Part shown: positions 7,664 to 15,443 of the stretch, in pieces
Layout: each line of letters opens with the position of its first letter
Position numbering within the stretch: the stretch's first letter is position 1
From: Amycolatopsis xylanica
Lineage (GTDB): Bacteria; Actinomycetota; Actinomycetes; Mycobacteriales; Pseudonocardiaceae
Assembly: GCF_900107045.1 (NCBI RefSeq)
Contig: NZ_FNON01000009.1
Location: 124,001-188,000 of the forward strand
Direction: 5' to 3'
Length of the DNA: 64,000 nucleotides
Position numbers and translations under genes: made by a program
Notes under the pieces: generated by a model
What the model saw: only the letters and a program-made list of their open reading frames with translations
Database searches by the model: none
Told to the model about the DNA's origin: nothing

Positions 7664-8923
7664 ATGAGAAACGCATATGCGGCACTGGCCGCACTCGCTT
7701 TGCTGGCACCACTCGCGACGCCCGCGGAGGCCGGAGCCCGGGTCGTCGTCACCTCGGATCGCCCGGTGTCCTGGACCGGGCAAGTCGGCAGGACCACTCC
7801 GGTGCACGACGTGCCGGAGTGCGCGAAGGTCGGCTGCAGCCGAGTCGAACTCGAAGTCCGCCTGCCGCGCTCACTGCGTATTAAGCCGGGAGGGGTGGAA
7901 CTCGCGATCCGCACCGTCGGCGCGACCAACGACGACAGCCTCGGCCTAGTCGTTTATCAAGGCAGCCGTCGCGTCGCGATCTCTGAAGCGCAGATCGGCA
8001 CCTCACGTTCCGTCTGGCTTCCGAAGACGAGCGCGCGCTACACGGCCTACGCGTTCTACAACCCGTTCGTCCCGGATCTCGCTTCGGATTCCGTGCGCTA
8101 CGAAGGACTTCTCGAAAACGAGAACACCCCACGCTACCCGCAGGTCAAGCAGTTGCTGCCGGACCTGCTCGCGCTGCCTCAGCGTTACGCCACCTTCGAA
8201 ACCCCGCCGCCGTTCTTCGACGACTCCGCCGCACCGGGCGAGTCCTGCTTCAAGAGCGAGATCGAAGACCAAGGCGCGAAGCGGTGCCTGCGCTTCGGCC
8301 AGGCCATGGCCAACGTCGGCGACGGCCCCGTCGACATCCGCTACCAGACACCTGCCGGGCAGCGGCCGGAGGAAGTCCCTGGCGCACAACGGGTTTACCG
8401 TTCGGACGGCACGTCGACGGACCTTCCCTCGGTCGGGAACATGCACTACCACGCGATCCATCACCACTACCACTTCGAAGACTGGTCGGTCTCGGAGCTG
8501 TGGGCGGCCGACGCCACCGGCGCACCCACCGGCTCGGCCCCCGTGGCGGTCGGCAAGAAGAACGGTTTCTGCATGGCCGACACCGAGCTGAGCTGGTGGG
8601 CGAAGAAGGGCAACGGCGTCCAGAGCTACCCCGCGCCCCGCTGCCTCGACCCCGAGCCGAACTCCCCGCCCGGCGTCGACGCGTTCAAGAACGGGATCTC
8701 GCGTGGCTGGGCCGACGAGTACTACTGGGGCCTGCCGGACCAGATGATCGAGGTCAGCGCGCTGACCGATGGCACGTACGCGCTGGTCACCCGCATCGAC
8801 CCGGCCAACAAGGTCCGCGAGCTGAGCGACAGCAACAACTGCGTCCGGCTTCCGATCACGCTCACCGGCCTCGCCTCGGCGTCCCCGAAAGCCACTTTGG
8901 GGACAACGTCGGCGCCCTGCTGA
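7664..8923 (+). CDS. Secreted lysyl-oxidase-like copper protein
   Basis: A 419-residue exported protein. An N-terminal signal peptide (about residues 1-23, hydrophobic ALAALALLAPLATPAEA, AxA cleavage) precedes a poorly recognised beta-rich region (about 25-150). From about residue 190 it matches the lysyl oxidase catalytic domain: the copper-ligand cluster HYHAIHHHYHFEDW (His261-His270), a KKNGFC segment and the C-terminal GWADEYYWGLPDQ followed by SNNCVRLP. Animal lysyl oxidases deaminate peptidyl lysine with a copper/LTQ centre; a bacterial member would act outside the cell on proteins or amines. LTQ formation cannot be shown. The ATG at 7664 has a G-rich Shine-Dalgarno sequence about 8 bases upstream. 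It is transcribed divergently from the MCE gene. Confidence 0.8.
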   Translation: MRNAYAALAALALLAPLATPAEAGARVVVTSDRPVSWTGQVGRTTPVHDVPECAKVGCSRVELEVRLPRSLRIKPGGVELAIRTVGATNDDSLGLVVYQGSRRVAISEAQIGTSRSVWLPKTSARYTAYAFYNPFVPDLASDSVRYEGLLENENTPRYPQVKQLLPDLLALPQRYATFETPPPFFDDSAAPGESCFKSEIEDQGAKRCLRFGQAMANVGDGPVDIRYQTPAGQRPEEVPGAQRVYRSDGTSTDLPSVGNMHYHAIHHHYHFEDWSVSELWAADATGAPTGSAPVAVGKKNGFCMADTELSWWAKKGNGVQSYPAPRCLDPEPNSPPGVDAFKNGISRGWADEYYWGLPDQMIEVSALTDGTYALVTRIDPANKVRELSDSNNCVRLPITLTGLASASPKATLGTTSAPC

Positions 8924-8928
8924 CCCCT

Positions 8929-8978
8929 GGGTCGTGAGCGTTGCGGGCGGTTAGAACCGCCCGCAACGCTCACGACCC
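8929..8978. terminator. 24-bp perfect hairpin with 2-base loop
   Basis: Bases 8929-8952 and 8955-8978 are perfect reverse complements around AG, the most regular copy of the GTCGTGAG family. It starts 5 bases after the lysyl-oxidase-like stop, and its right arm contains the stop and last codons of the opposing acetyltransferase. This is a likely bidirectional terminator. Confidence 0.8.
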
Positions 8979-9494
8979 CAGTTCTCCCGCAAGCAGGCTC
9001 ATCATGATCGAGTCATGCCACTCGCCGTCCTGGTGGAACCGCTGCCGCTGACGCCCTTCCTCGACGAAGCCCACCTTCGAGTAGACATGGCGCGCGCCCG
9101 CGTTCGATGCCGCGACCAGCAGGTGCACGCCGTGCAGGCGCATCTGATCGAATCCGTACCGGCACAGCACCCGGACCGCGTCGGTCCCATACCCGCCGCC
9201 GCGGAACTCGGCATCCCCGAGATAGATCGACAGCTCGGCCCACCCGCTCTCCGGCTCCGCGCCGGTCAGCGCGATCACCCCGAGCGCGCGCCCGCTCGCG
9301 AGCGACTCGATGCAGAGCACCAGGCTTCCGTAAGTGTTCCGCGGCCGTTCCCGGCACCGCTTGACCACCTGCGCGAGCGACACCGGATAGCCGACCATCA
9401 CCCGCGACACGACGGGATCGTCGAACCAGCGCGCGAGCGTCTCGGCGTCCGACGGTTCGAGGGCGCGCAGCCGCGTGAGCTTTCCGGTCAACAC
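8970..9494 (-). CDS. GNAT N-acetyltransferase (copy 2 of a tandem pair)
   Basis: A 174-residue acetyl-CoA-dependent acetyltransferase of the RimJ/RimL type (LTRLRALEPSDAETLARWFDDP at the N-terminus; acetyl-CoA loop FRGGGYGTDAVRVLCRYGF). It is closely similar along its whole length to the upstream gene at 9498-10025, so the pair arose by tandem duplication. The GTG start at 9494 lies 3 bases beyond the neighbour's TAG, implying translational coupling. The last codons and the stop fall inside the hairpin at 8929-8978. The substrate is unknown: a protein N-terminus, an antibiotic or an amine are all possible. Confidence 0.85.
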   Translation of the reverse strand: MLTGKLTRLRALEPSDAETLARWFDDPVVSRVMVGYPVSLAQVVKRCRERPRNTYGSLVLCIESLASGRALGVIALTGAEPESGWAELSIYLGDAEFRGGGYGTDAVRVLCRYGFDQMRLHGVHLLVAASNAGARHVYSKVGFVEEGRQRQRFHQDGEWHDSIMMSLLAGELGS

Positions 9495-9497
9495 GGT

Positions 9498-10025
9498 CTA
9501 GTCGATCAGCTCGTCGGCGAGCAGGCTCATCATGACCAGGTCGTGCCACTTGCCGTCGCGGTAGAACCGCTGCCGCTGCCGCCCCTCCTCGACGAAACCG
9601 ACCTTCTCGTAGACGCGCCGCGCGCCGGCGTTCTCCGAGACGACCACGAGCCAGATGCCGTGCAAACGCATCTGGTCGAACCCGTAGCGGCACACCACGC
9701 GGAGCGCGTCGGTGCCGTAGCCGCCGCTGCGGAAGTCCGGTTCGCCGATGTAGATGGACATCTCGGCCCACCCGCTCTCGGGCTCCGCGCCGATCAGCGC
9801 GATCACGCCGAGCGCGCGCTTCTCCCGCAGCGATTCGATGCATAACACCAGGTTGCCGTAGGTGTTGCGCGGCCGTTCCTCGCAGCGCTTGACCACCTGC
9901 GCGAGCGACATCGGGTAGTCGTTGACCATCCAGTGGGAGACGACCGGGTCGTCGAGCCAGCGCGCGAGCGACTCGGCGTCGGTCGGTTCGAGGGCACGCA
10001 GCCGAGTCAGTTTCCCAGTCAGCAT
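9498..10025 (-). CDS. GNAT N-acetyltransferase (copy 1 of a tandem pair)
   Basis: A 175-residue RimJ/RimL-type acetyltransferase and the upstream partner of the paralogous pair. The acetyl-CoA-binding loop reads FRSGGYGTDALRVVCRYGF. The two proteins share nearly every motif, including NTYG.LVLCIES and GFVEEGRQRQRF, and differ mainly in GYPVS/NDYPMS and near the C-terminus. The ATG at 10025 begins the MLTGKLTRLRALEP sequence shared with the GTG start of the second copy. It is transcribed away from the Crp-type regulator with 118 bases between. Substrate unknown. Confidence 0.85.
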   Translation of the reverse strand: MLTGKLTRLRALEPTDAESLARWLDDPVVSHWMVNDYPMSLAQVVKRCEERPRNTYGNLVLCIESLREKRALGVIALIGAEPESGWAEMSIYIGEPDFRSGGYGTDALRVVCRYGFDQMRLHGIWLVVVSENAGARRVYEKVGFVEEGRQRQRFYRDGKWHDLVMMSLLADELID

Positions 10026-10120
10026 GCGTCAACCGTACCGATTTCCACCCTCGTGCATGGAAGACAAGTTCACCCGGTTGGCACTGCACTACAGTTCAGT
10101 GTGGCGTAGTCACATCGCTG

Positions 10121-10136
10121 TGTAGAGTATTACACT
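10121..10136 (+). promoter_or_regulatory. Operator-like palindrome and -10 box of the Crp-type gene
   Basis: TGTA-N6-TACA (10121-10134) is a perfect 4-6-4 palindrome overlapping TACACT (10131-10136), a good TANNNT -10 box ending 7 bases before the ATG. No Shine-Dalgarno sequence is present, so the mRNA is probably leaderless. TGTGG-N5-TCACA at 10100-10114 could be a second, Crp-like half-site pair. Autoregulation is inference. Confidence 0.45.
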
Positions 10137-10143
10137 CTCAACT

Positions 10144-10809
10144 ATGTACGCGAACATCCTGTGCATCTTGGACGTGCTGACCGACGACCAGCACACCAAG
10201 CTCAAAGCGCTGGGCACGCGCGTACGCTTCCCCGCCGACCAGACCCTGTTCTTCGAGGGCCAGCCGTCCCACTCGGTCCTGCTGATCGAGGAGGGCAGCG
10301 TGAAGATCACCAAGGTCGCGCCCGACGACACCGAGATGATCCTGGCCATCCGCGGCGCGGGCGAGCTGCTGGGCGACGAGGGCGTGCTGATGGACGAGCC
10401 GCGGTCGGCGACCGTCACGACCATCACCGAGCTGTCCGCGATCGACGTCGACGCCGACGAGCTGCGGAAGTTCGTCCGCGAAGAGGACCTCTGGCCGACC
10501 ATGTACCAGGCGGTCGTGGCACGCGGCCGCCAATCGGATCAGCGCACGCTGCTGGGCAGGCTCGATGTCAAGTACCGGCTGGCCCGGTGGCTGCTCGACA
10601 TCGCCGCCGAGGTCGGCGAGCAGACCGAGGAAGGCTGGACGATCGAGCTGCTCCTGTCCCAGCAGGACATCGCGAGCCGCATCGGGGCGTCACGGGACGC
10701 GGTCGCCATCGAGCTGCGCAAGCTGCGGGAAAAAGGACTCCTGTCGACGGGCAGGCGGAAAATCGTGCTGCACGATCTGGGCACGCTCAACAGAATCGCC
10801 GCGGTCTGA
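10144..10809 (+). CDS. Crp/Fnr-family transcriptional regulator
   Basis: A 221-residue regulator. Residues about 10-120 form a cyclic-nucleotide-binding beta barrel with a recognisable phosphate cassette (GELLGDEGVLMDEPRSATV, including the usual Arg-Ser). A long dimer helix follows, then a C-terminal winged helix (about 165-215, LSQQDIASRIGASRDAVAIELRKLREKG). There is no cysteine cluster for an Fnr-type iron-sulfur centre. The initiator ATG at 10144 lies 7 bases after a -10-like TACACT, so the transcript is probably leaderless. The MazG-like and glycosyltransferase genes follow with gaps of 29 and 34 bases, probably as one operon. The effector may be a cyclic nucleotide, but this is not proven. 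Confidence 0.88.
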   Translation: MYANILCILDVLTDDQHTKLKALGTRVRFPADQTLFFEGQPSHSVLLIEEGSVKITKVAPDDTEMILAIRGAGELLGDEGVLMDEPRSATVTTITELSAIDVDADELRKFVREEDLWPTMYQAVVARGRQSDQRTLLGRLDVKYRLARWLLDIAAEVGEQTEEGWTIELLLSQQDIASRIGASRDAVAIELRKLREKGLLSTGRRKIVLHDLGTLNRIAAV

Positions 10810-10838
10810 CCGCGACAGCACCGAAAAGACGGAGACCG

Positions 10839-11171
10839 ATGATCACCAAGACCGAGACGCTGGGACCGTTCCAGCCACTGTGGACGGCCTGGAACGAAGC
10901 TGACAGCGAGGTGAAGGCCAAGCCGATCAGGCATTTCAAGGTCGCGACCGACGTCCAGTTCAGCGAACTGGAGACGCACTTGGGCGACCACAACGACAAG
11001 GCAGCGGCCAACGAGGTGATCGACGTGATCAGCATCGCGCTCAACCTGATGCGCAAGCTCGGGTACACGCCGGACGAGGTCGCCGAAATCGCCAGGGATC
11101 GGGCTGAGCAGAGGATGCGCGGCCAGGCGATCAGCATTCTCGACAAGTACCAGCGGCTGTACAGCGTTTGA
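10839..11171 (+). CDS. MazG-like small helical protein (possible nucleotide pyrophosphohydrolase)
   Basis: A 110-residue, mainly helical protein. The segment FSELETHLGDHNDK followed by NEVIDVISIALN and RKLGYTPDEV resembles the E-x2-E/E-x2-D helices of the all-alpha MazG/dUTPase NTP-pyrophosphatase superfamily, where the acidic residues bind magnesium. The C-terminal DRAEQRMRGQAISILDKYQ also fits MazG-like relatives. The ATG at 10839 has GGAG at 10831-10834. It sits between the Crp-type regulator and the glycosyltransferase and is likely co-transcribed with them. Assignment rests on motif spacing only; it could be an unrelated helical protein. Confidence 0.5.
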   Translation: MITKTETLGPFQPLWTAWNEADSEVKAKPIRHFKVATDVQFSELETHLGDHNDKAAANEVIDVISIALNLMRKLGYTPDEVAEIARDRAEQRMRGQAISILDKYQRLYSV

Positions 11172-11205
11172 GCGGTGGCGGAGGTTTTCCGGAGGGGTGG
11201 CAACG

Positions 11206-12426
11206 ATGGGCGGACAAACTGATCCAGACTCACCAGGTGACTCATGCCTGTCCTTTCTGCTGATCAACGACGAGTGGTCGCCGACCCGCGGCGGCATCTC
11301 CACGTTCAACCGGCTGCTGGCGACCGCGCTGGCGAACGCGGGCTGCCGCACGGCCTGCCTCGTGGAGCACGCGACCCCGCGTGACCGTGAGGACGCGGCC
11401 GAGCGTGGTGTGAACCTCGTCGTCGCCGAGCGGACCCCGGCCGGGCCCAACCTCTACGTCCGCGCCGAGCAGGCGCTGCGGACGCTGCCGGATGTCGTGG
11501 TCGGGCACGACCGGGTCAGTGGCTCGGTCGCGTGGACCTACGCCAGGCGCTACCGCCGGACAAGGCTGGTGCACATCGTGCACACCGCGCCGTCCGAGAT
11601 CGAGCCGTACAAGAGCGGCGAGGACGCACCGCGGCGGATCGCCCAGCGCGAGCGCATGACCAGGGACATCGCGGCCGACGCCGATGTCGTCGCCGCCGTC
11701 GGGCCGAGGCTGCGGCGCAACGCCGAAGCCGTGGTGTGCGACGGGTTCGGCGGCGTGCCGGTGCTGCAGCTCGACCCGGGTCTCACCGTGCCCGCCGGCC
11801 TCGACGGCCGGATGCGCCGGGCGCTGGCCGAGCCGACCGTGCTGGTGCTCGGCCGCACCGGTGACATCGAGCTGAAGGGCCTCGACATCGCCGCCAAGGC
11901 GACGGCCGGGCTCACCGTGCCCACCGGGCAGCCGAAACCCGTCCTCTATGTGCGGGGCGCGCCCGGTTCGGAATGCGCGTCGCTGCACGGCAAGCTCGTC
12001 GCCATGTCGGGCGCGGCCCGTGACCGCATCGACGTCCGCGCGTTCACCGACGATCCCGACGAGCTCGGCCAGGACCTCAAACGCGCCTCGCTGAGCATCA
12101 TCCCGTCCCGCGTCGAAGGGTTCGGCATGGCCGCGCTCGACGCGATCAGCCTCGGCACCCCGCTGCTGGTGAGCAGCAAGGCAGGCATCGCGGAGACCCT
12201 GCGCCAGCATCTCGGTTCGCTGGCGGGCGCCATGATCGTGGAGACGGACGACACCGGCGAGGACGTCGCACGCTGGAAGGCCGCCATCAACCGGATTCTG
12301 AGCGATCGGGAGAAGGCGTTCCACGACGCGCACGAGATCAGGCGGCGCCTGATCGGCGTGCTCAGCTGGGAACGCACGGTCGACAAGCTGCTGTGCGGAC
12401 TCAGTCCGCGTTCTCTGGCGAGCTGA
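11206..12426 (+). CDS. GT4-family glycosyltransferase
   Basis: A 406-residue GT-B fold transferase. The N-terminal domain opens with FLLINDEWSPTRGGISTFNR, the usual glycine-rich acceptor-side loop of GT4 enzymes. The C-terminal domain carries the nucleotide-sugar motif SRVEGFGMAALDAISLGTP (the E-x7-E type). No membrane helix or signal peptide is seen, so it is a cytosolic or peripheral enzyme. The ATG at 11206 is preferred over the GTG at 11197 because GGAGGGG lies about 9 bases upstream. It follows the MazG-like gene by 34 bases, and its 3' end overlaps the convergent STAND gene by 26 bases. Sugar and acceptor are unknown; no cell-wall or polyketide cluster surrounds it. Confidence 0.82.
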   Translation: MGGQTDPDSPGDSCLSFLLINDEWSPTRGGISTFNRLLATALANAGCRTACLVEHATPRDREDAAERGVNLVVAERTPAGPNLYVRAEQALRTLPDVVVGHDRVSGSVAWTYARRYRRTRLVHIVHTAPSEIEPYKSGEDAPRRIAQRERMTRDIAADADVVAAVGPRLRRNAEAVVCDGFGGVPVLQLDPGLTVPAGLDGRMRRALAEPTVLVLGRTGDIELKGLDIAAKATAGLTVPTGQPKPVLYVRGAPGSECASLHGKLVAMSGAARDRIDVRAFTDDPDELGQDLKRASLSIIPSRVEGFGMAALDAISLGTPLLVSSKAGIAETLRQHLGSLAGAMIVETDDTGEDVARWKAAINRILSDREKAFHDAHEIRRRLIGVLSWERTVDKLLCGLSPRSLAS

Positions 12427-14938
12427 GCTTGGCGCGGACGCCTGCCGCGTCCGGATGCCGAAGTTCCGTGAAAATCGCGAAAGCTTGCTGCCACAAGGCT
12501 TTCGCCCGCGTTGCGTCGCCGCATGCGAGGTGGACCTCCCCGAGCCTGTCGAGCGCGTACGCTTCCCAATAGCGGTCCCCGAGTTCGCGATCCAGCTCCA
12601 AGGACCGCTCGAAGCACCGGACCGCCTCCGGCAGCCTGCCGAGCCGCAAGTCGAGTTCTCCGATGTTCTTGAGCACGTTGGCTTCCCCCTCCTTGTCCGG
12701 CAGCTCGGCATAAAGCCTGAGCGCCTCGGCGCTGTGCTCGGCCGCCTCGTCGAACCGGCCGAGCATGGACTCCTGCTTCCCCATCCCGGTCAGCGCGCCC
12801 GCCTGGTCACCCCGCCCGGTCTGCCGCCTGGCGAGTTCCCAGCCCGCCTTCGCGTGGTCGAGCGCTTCCCGGTGCCGCCCCTGCGCCTCGAACACCCTGC
12901 AGTACGCCAAATGCACGTGTAGCAGGTACGATTTGTCTTGCAGCGCCAGGGAAATCTCGAATGCTTCGTCGAGCAGCTCCTCGGCCTCTTCGAATCGGCC
13001 AAGCCGGGAGAGACCTTGTGCGAGCTGCCGGAGCGAGGTGGCTTGCCCGATGACGTCACCGGCTTTGCGGCTGGCCACCAACGCGGTCCGGTGCACGGCG
13101 ACCCGCTCATGCCGCCTGCCCACCCGGCGCAGGAAGATCTGGCAAGCCGAAGCGAGGCGCCACGCGTACTCGGCGAACCCGTGGTCCGCGGCGAAGGTGA
13201 CCATGGCGAGCAAGGTGTCGTGCTCGGCGGTGAACCAGCTCATCGCCTCCTCGTAGCCGGGCTGCACCGGCTGGATCTGCCGATCGGCGCGGGCGGCGGC
13301 GCTCAGGTAGTGGTCGAGCATGCGTTCCGCGGCGGCGCGGCGATCCGGTTCCGTCGCCGCGAGTTCGGCGGCGTAGGCACGCAGGAGATCGTGGAAGCGG
13401 AACCGTCCTGGCACGTGCTCGGCCAGCAGATGCGCGGTGACCAGTTCCTTGAGCAGCTGCTTCGCGTCCGGGGCCAGCGCCTCGCAGGCGAGCAGGTCGA
13501 TGTCCGGGCCGGGATGCACACCGAGCAGCCGGAACAGCCGCGCCGCCACCGGGGAGAGCACGGTGTAGGACCAGGAGAACACCGCGCGGACACTGAGATC
13601 GGTGTCGCCGAGGTCGAGCGCGTCGAGCCGGTGCCGTTCGTCCTTGAGCTCGTGCACGAGCGCGGCCAGCGGAAGGTTGGCCTGGCTCGCCGCGCGGGCG
13701 GCGACGATGCTCAACGCCAGCGGCAGCCGCGCGCACAGTTCCATCAGCTCGGCGACGGCACCCGGTTCCTCGGCGAGACGGTCGCCGTCGATCCGCTCGG
13801 CGAGCAGGGCGCGGGCGTCTTCGGCGGGCAGCACGTCGAGCGCGATCCGGTACGCGCCCTCCCTGACCATGAGGCCGCGCAACTGGTTCCGGCTGGTCAC
13901 CACCACGAGACAGGACGGCGTGCCGGGCAGCAACGGCCGCACCTGGTCCGCGGAGCGGGCGTTGTCGAGCACGATCAGCATCCGGCGCCCCGCGAGCAGG
14001 CTGCGATAGAGCGCCGCTCGCGTCTCGAGATCGGCCGGGATGCCGCCGGGCGCGACGTCGAGCGCCTGCAGGAATCCGTGCAGTGCCTGGCCGGGGTCCA
14101 TCGGCTCGCCCGAGTCGAACCCGCGCAGGTTGACGTGCAGCTGGCCGTCCGGGAACCGGTCTTTGACCTGATGGGCCCAGTGCATCGCCAGCGTGGTCTT
14201 GCCGATGCCCGCGGTGCCGTCGATCGCGGTGATGATCACCGCGCCTGCCGCACCCGAGACGGTGTCGAGCCTGCCGAGTTCGCTCTCCCGGCCGACGAAC
14301 TGCCGGATGCCCGCCGGCAGCTGATGCGGCGCGGACTCCTCGGCGATCGGGGCGAGCAGTTCGGGCGAGAGCGGCTTACCCGGCACGCTGATCCAGGCCG
14401 TGGTGTCGGTTTCCTTCGCCTTCGCGCGGACCTGGTGGTAGCCATCGCGCTCGCGGCTGTGCCAGACGACCTCGTCGTAGAACCACGCTGAGGTGACCAC
14501 CGCCAGCAGCCCGCCGGAATCGGCCAAAGCCCGCTTCAGCACCGGGAGTTCGAGCAGCCGGAACGTCAGGTTGACCGGCCTGCCGACGACGCCGTGCTCG
14601 TCGTAGTGGATCTCACCCGCGTGCAACGCCATGCGCAGCCGGATCTGCTCCTCGGCGAGATGGGCACCGTTGTGCTCCCGCAGTGAGGTCAGCAACGCGC
14701 CCGGCAACGCCTCCACCAGCAGGCTTTTCGGCACACTCGGCGGGATCAGCACGAGCGCGCCGTCGCCGCGGTCCTCGTCCTCGCAGACCTCCCAGGGGAT
14801 GCCCGCGGCCGCGAACGCGCGCGTCAGCACGCGGTAGAGCCCGCCGTGCACGGTGACCTGGTGCAGGTTGGTGCGCCTGAGGTCACCGAACCCGGCGACG
14901 TCGACGACGAGGATGGTCCGGTGCACGGCGCGGCTCAT
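12401..14938 (-). CDS. Cyclase-homology / STAND ATPase / TPR protein
   Basis: An 845-residue signalling protein. Residues about 5-190 resemble a class III nucleotidyl cyclase domain: ILVVDVAGFGD and EDRGDGALVLIP hold both metal-binding aspartates, followed by LRMALHAGEIHYDEHGVVGRPVN. A STAND/NB-ARC NTPase follows (Walker A GTAGIGKTTLA near residue 245, Walker B-like RMLIVLDNA, then VVVTSRNQL and LPLALSIVAARA). The C-terminus (about 580-830) consists of tetratricopeptide repeats. Such proteins are large sensors in actinobacteria, often called AfsR-like, but the SARP DNA-binding domain is missing here. Whether the cyclase domain is active is unknown. Its 3' end overlaps the convergent glycosyltransferase by 26 bases, and a Crp-type gene is nearby. 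Confidence 0.85.
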   Translation of the reverse strand: MSRAVHRTILVVDVAGFGDLRRTNLHQVTVHGGLYRVLTRAFAAAGIPWEVCEDEDRGDGALVLIPPSVPKSLLVEALPGALLTSLREHNGAHLAEEQIRLRMALHAGEIHYDEHGVVGRPVNLTFRLLELPVLKRALADSGGLLAVVTSAWFYDEVVWHSRERDGYHQVRAKAKETDTTAWISVPGKPLSPELLAPIAEESAPHQLPAGIRQFVGRESELGRLDTVSGAAGAVIITAIDGTAGIGKTTLAMHWAHQVKDRFPDGQLHVNLRGFDSGEPMDPGQALHGFLQALDVAPGGIPADLETRAALYRSLLAGRRMLIVLDNARSADQVRPLLPGTPSCLVVVTSRNQLRGLMVREGAYRIALDVLPAEDARALLAERIDGDRLAEEPGAVAELMELCARLPLALSIVAARAASQANLPLAALVHELKDERHRLDALDLGDTDLSVRAVFSWSYTVLSPVAARLFRLLGVHPGPDIDLLACEALAPDAKQLLKELVTAHLLAEHVPGRFRFHDLLRAYAAELAATEPDRRAAAERMLDHYLSAAARADRQIQPVQPGYEEAMSWFTAEHDTLLAMVTFAADHGFAEYAWRLASACQIFLRRVGRRHERVAVHRTALVASRKAGDVIGQATSLRQLAQGLSRLGRFEEAEELLDEAFEISLALQDKSYLLHVHLAYCRVFEAQGRHREALDHAKAGWELARRQTGRGDQAGALTGMGKQESMLGRFDEAAEHSAEALRLYAELPDKEGEANVLKNIGELDLRLGRLPEAVRCFERSLELDRELGDRYWEAYALDRLGEVHLACGDATRAKALWQQAFAIFTELRHPDAAGVRAKLSSPENAD

Positions 14939-14991
14939 GGGATAAGTCGTCGCACAGTCGCGCCCGTTTCGGCAATGTCCTAGGGCGTGTC

Positions 14992-15381
14992 CTAGTCACA
15001 GAGGAGCTTGGGCGCGGTCGCGCCGGGCCTCGCACGGAAGAAGACCTCGTGCCCGAGGTCGTCTCGGAAAACGGCGCGGTTCGGCGTCAGCAGGGTCATC
15101 CGGCCCGGCTGCAGTGGATTGCCCCATCCGGGTGGCGCGCTCTGGGCGGTGCCGATGAGCGGGACCTCGGCTTCGAAGTAGACCGTGCCGATCTTGGCTT
15201 CGTCGACCCCGCAATGGGTCAGCAGGTCGAACGGCATCGAGTCCGGCGCCGCCAAGGACAGCGCGGGCGGCTCGAACAGCGGGGAAGGCGGCGGGATGCG
15301 GGTGGCGTAGACACAGGCGATCCCGGCCACGGCGACCGCCATGACCCCGATCGGCCGCCAGATCTTGCCGCGTACGGACAT
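14992..15381 (-). CDS. Small membrane-anchored or secreted protein of unknown function
   Basis: A 129-residue protein that I do not recognise. The start at ATG 15381 is chosen because GGAGGG lies about 9 bases upstream; the open frame continues to 15540 but that extension looks non-coding. An N-terminal hydrophobic segment (IGVMAVAVAGIACVYAT, residues about 12-28) is a signal anchor or uncleaved signal. The exported part (THCGVDEAKIGTVYFEAE...) has two cysteines, in THCGVDE and at the C-terminal LLCD, that could form a disulfide. The gene lies between the fucosidase and the STAND gene on the same strand. Many actinobacterial cell-envelope proteins of this size look alike. Confidence 0.7.
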   Translation of the reverse strand: MSVRGKIWRPIGVMAVAVAGIACVYATRIPPPSPLFEPPALSLAAPDSMPFDLLTHCGVDEAKIGTVYFEAEVPLIGTAQSAPPGWGNPLQPGRMTLLTPNRAVFRDDLGHEVFFRARPGATAPKLLCD

Positions 15382-15443
15382 GGGGATCCCTCCAGCAGGC
15401 GCGTTTCCCCGTACACGCCCGCCGGAGGGATCAGGTTGACCGA

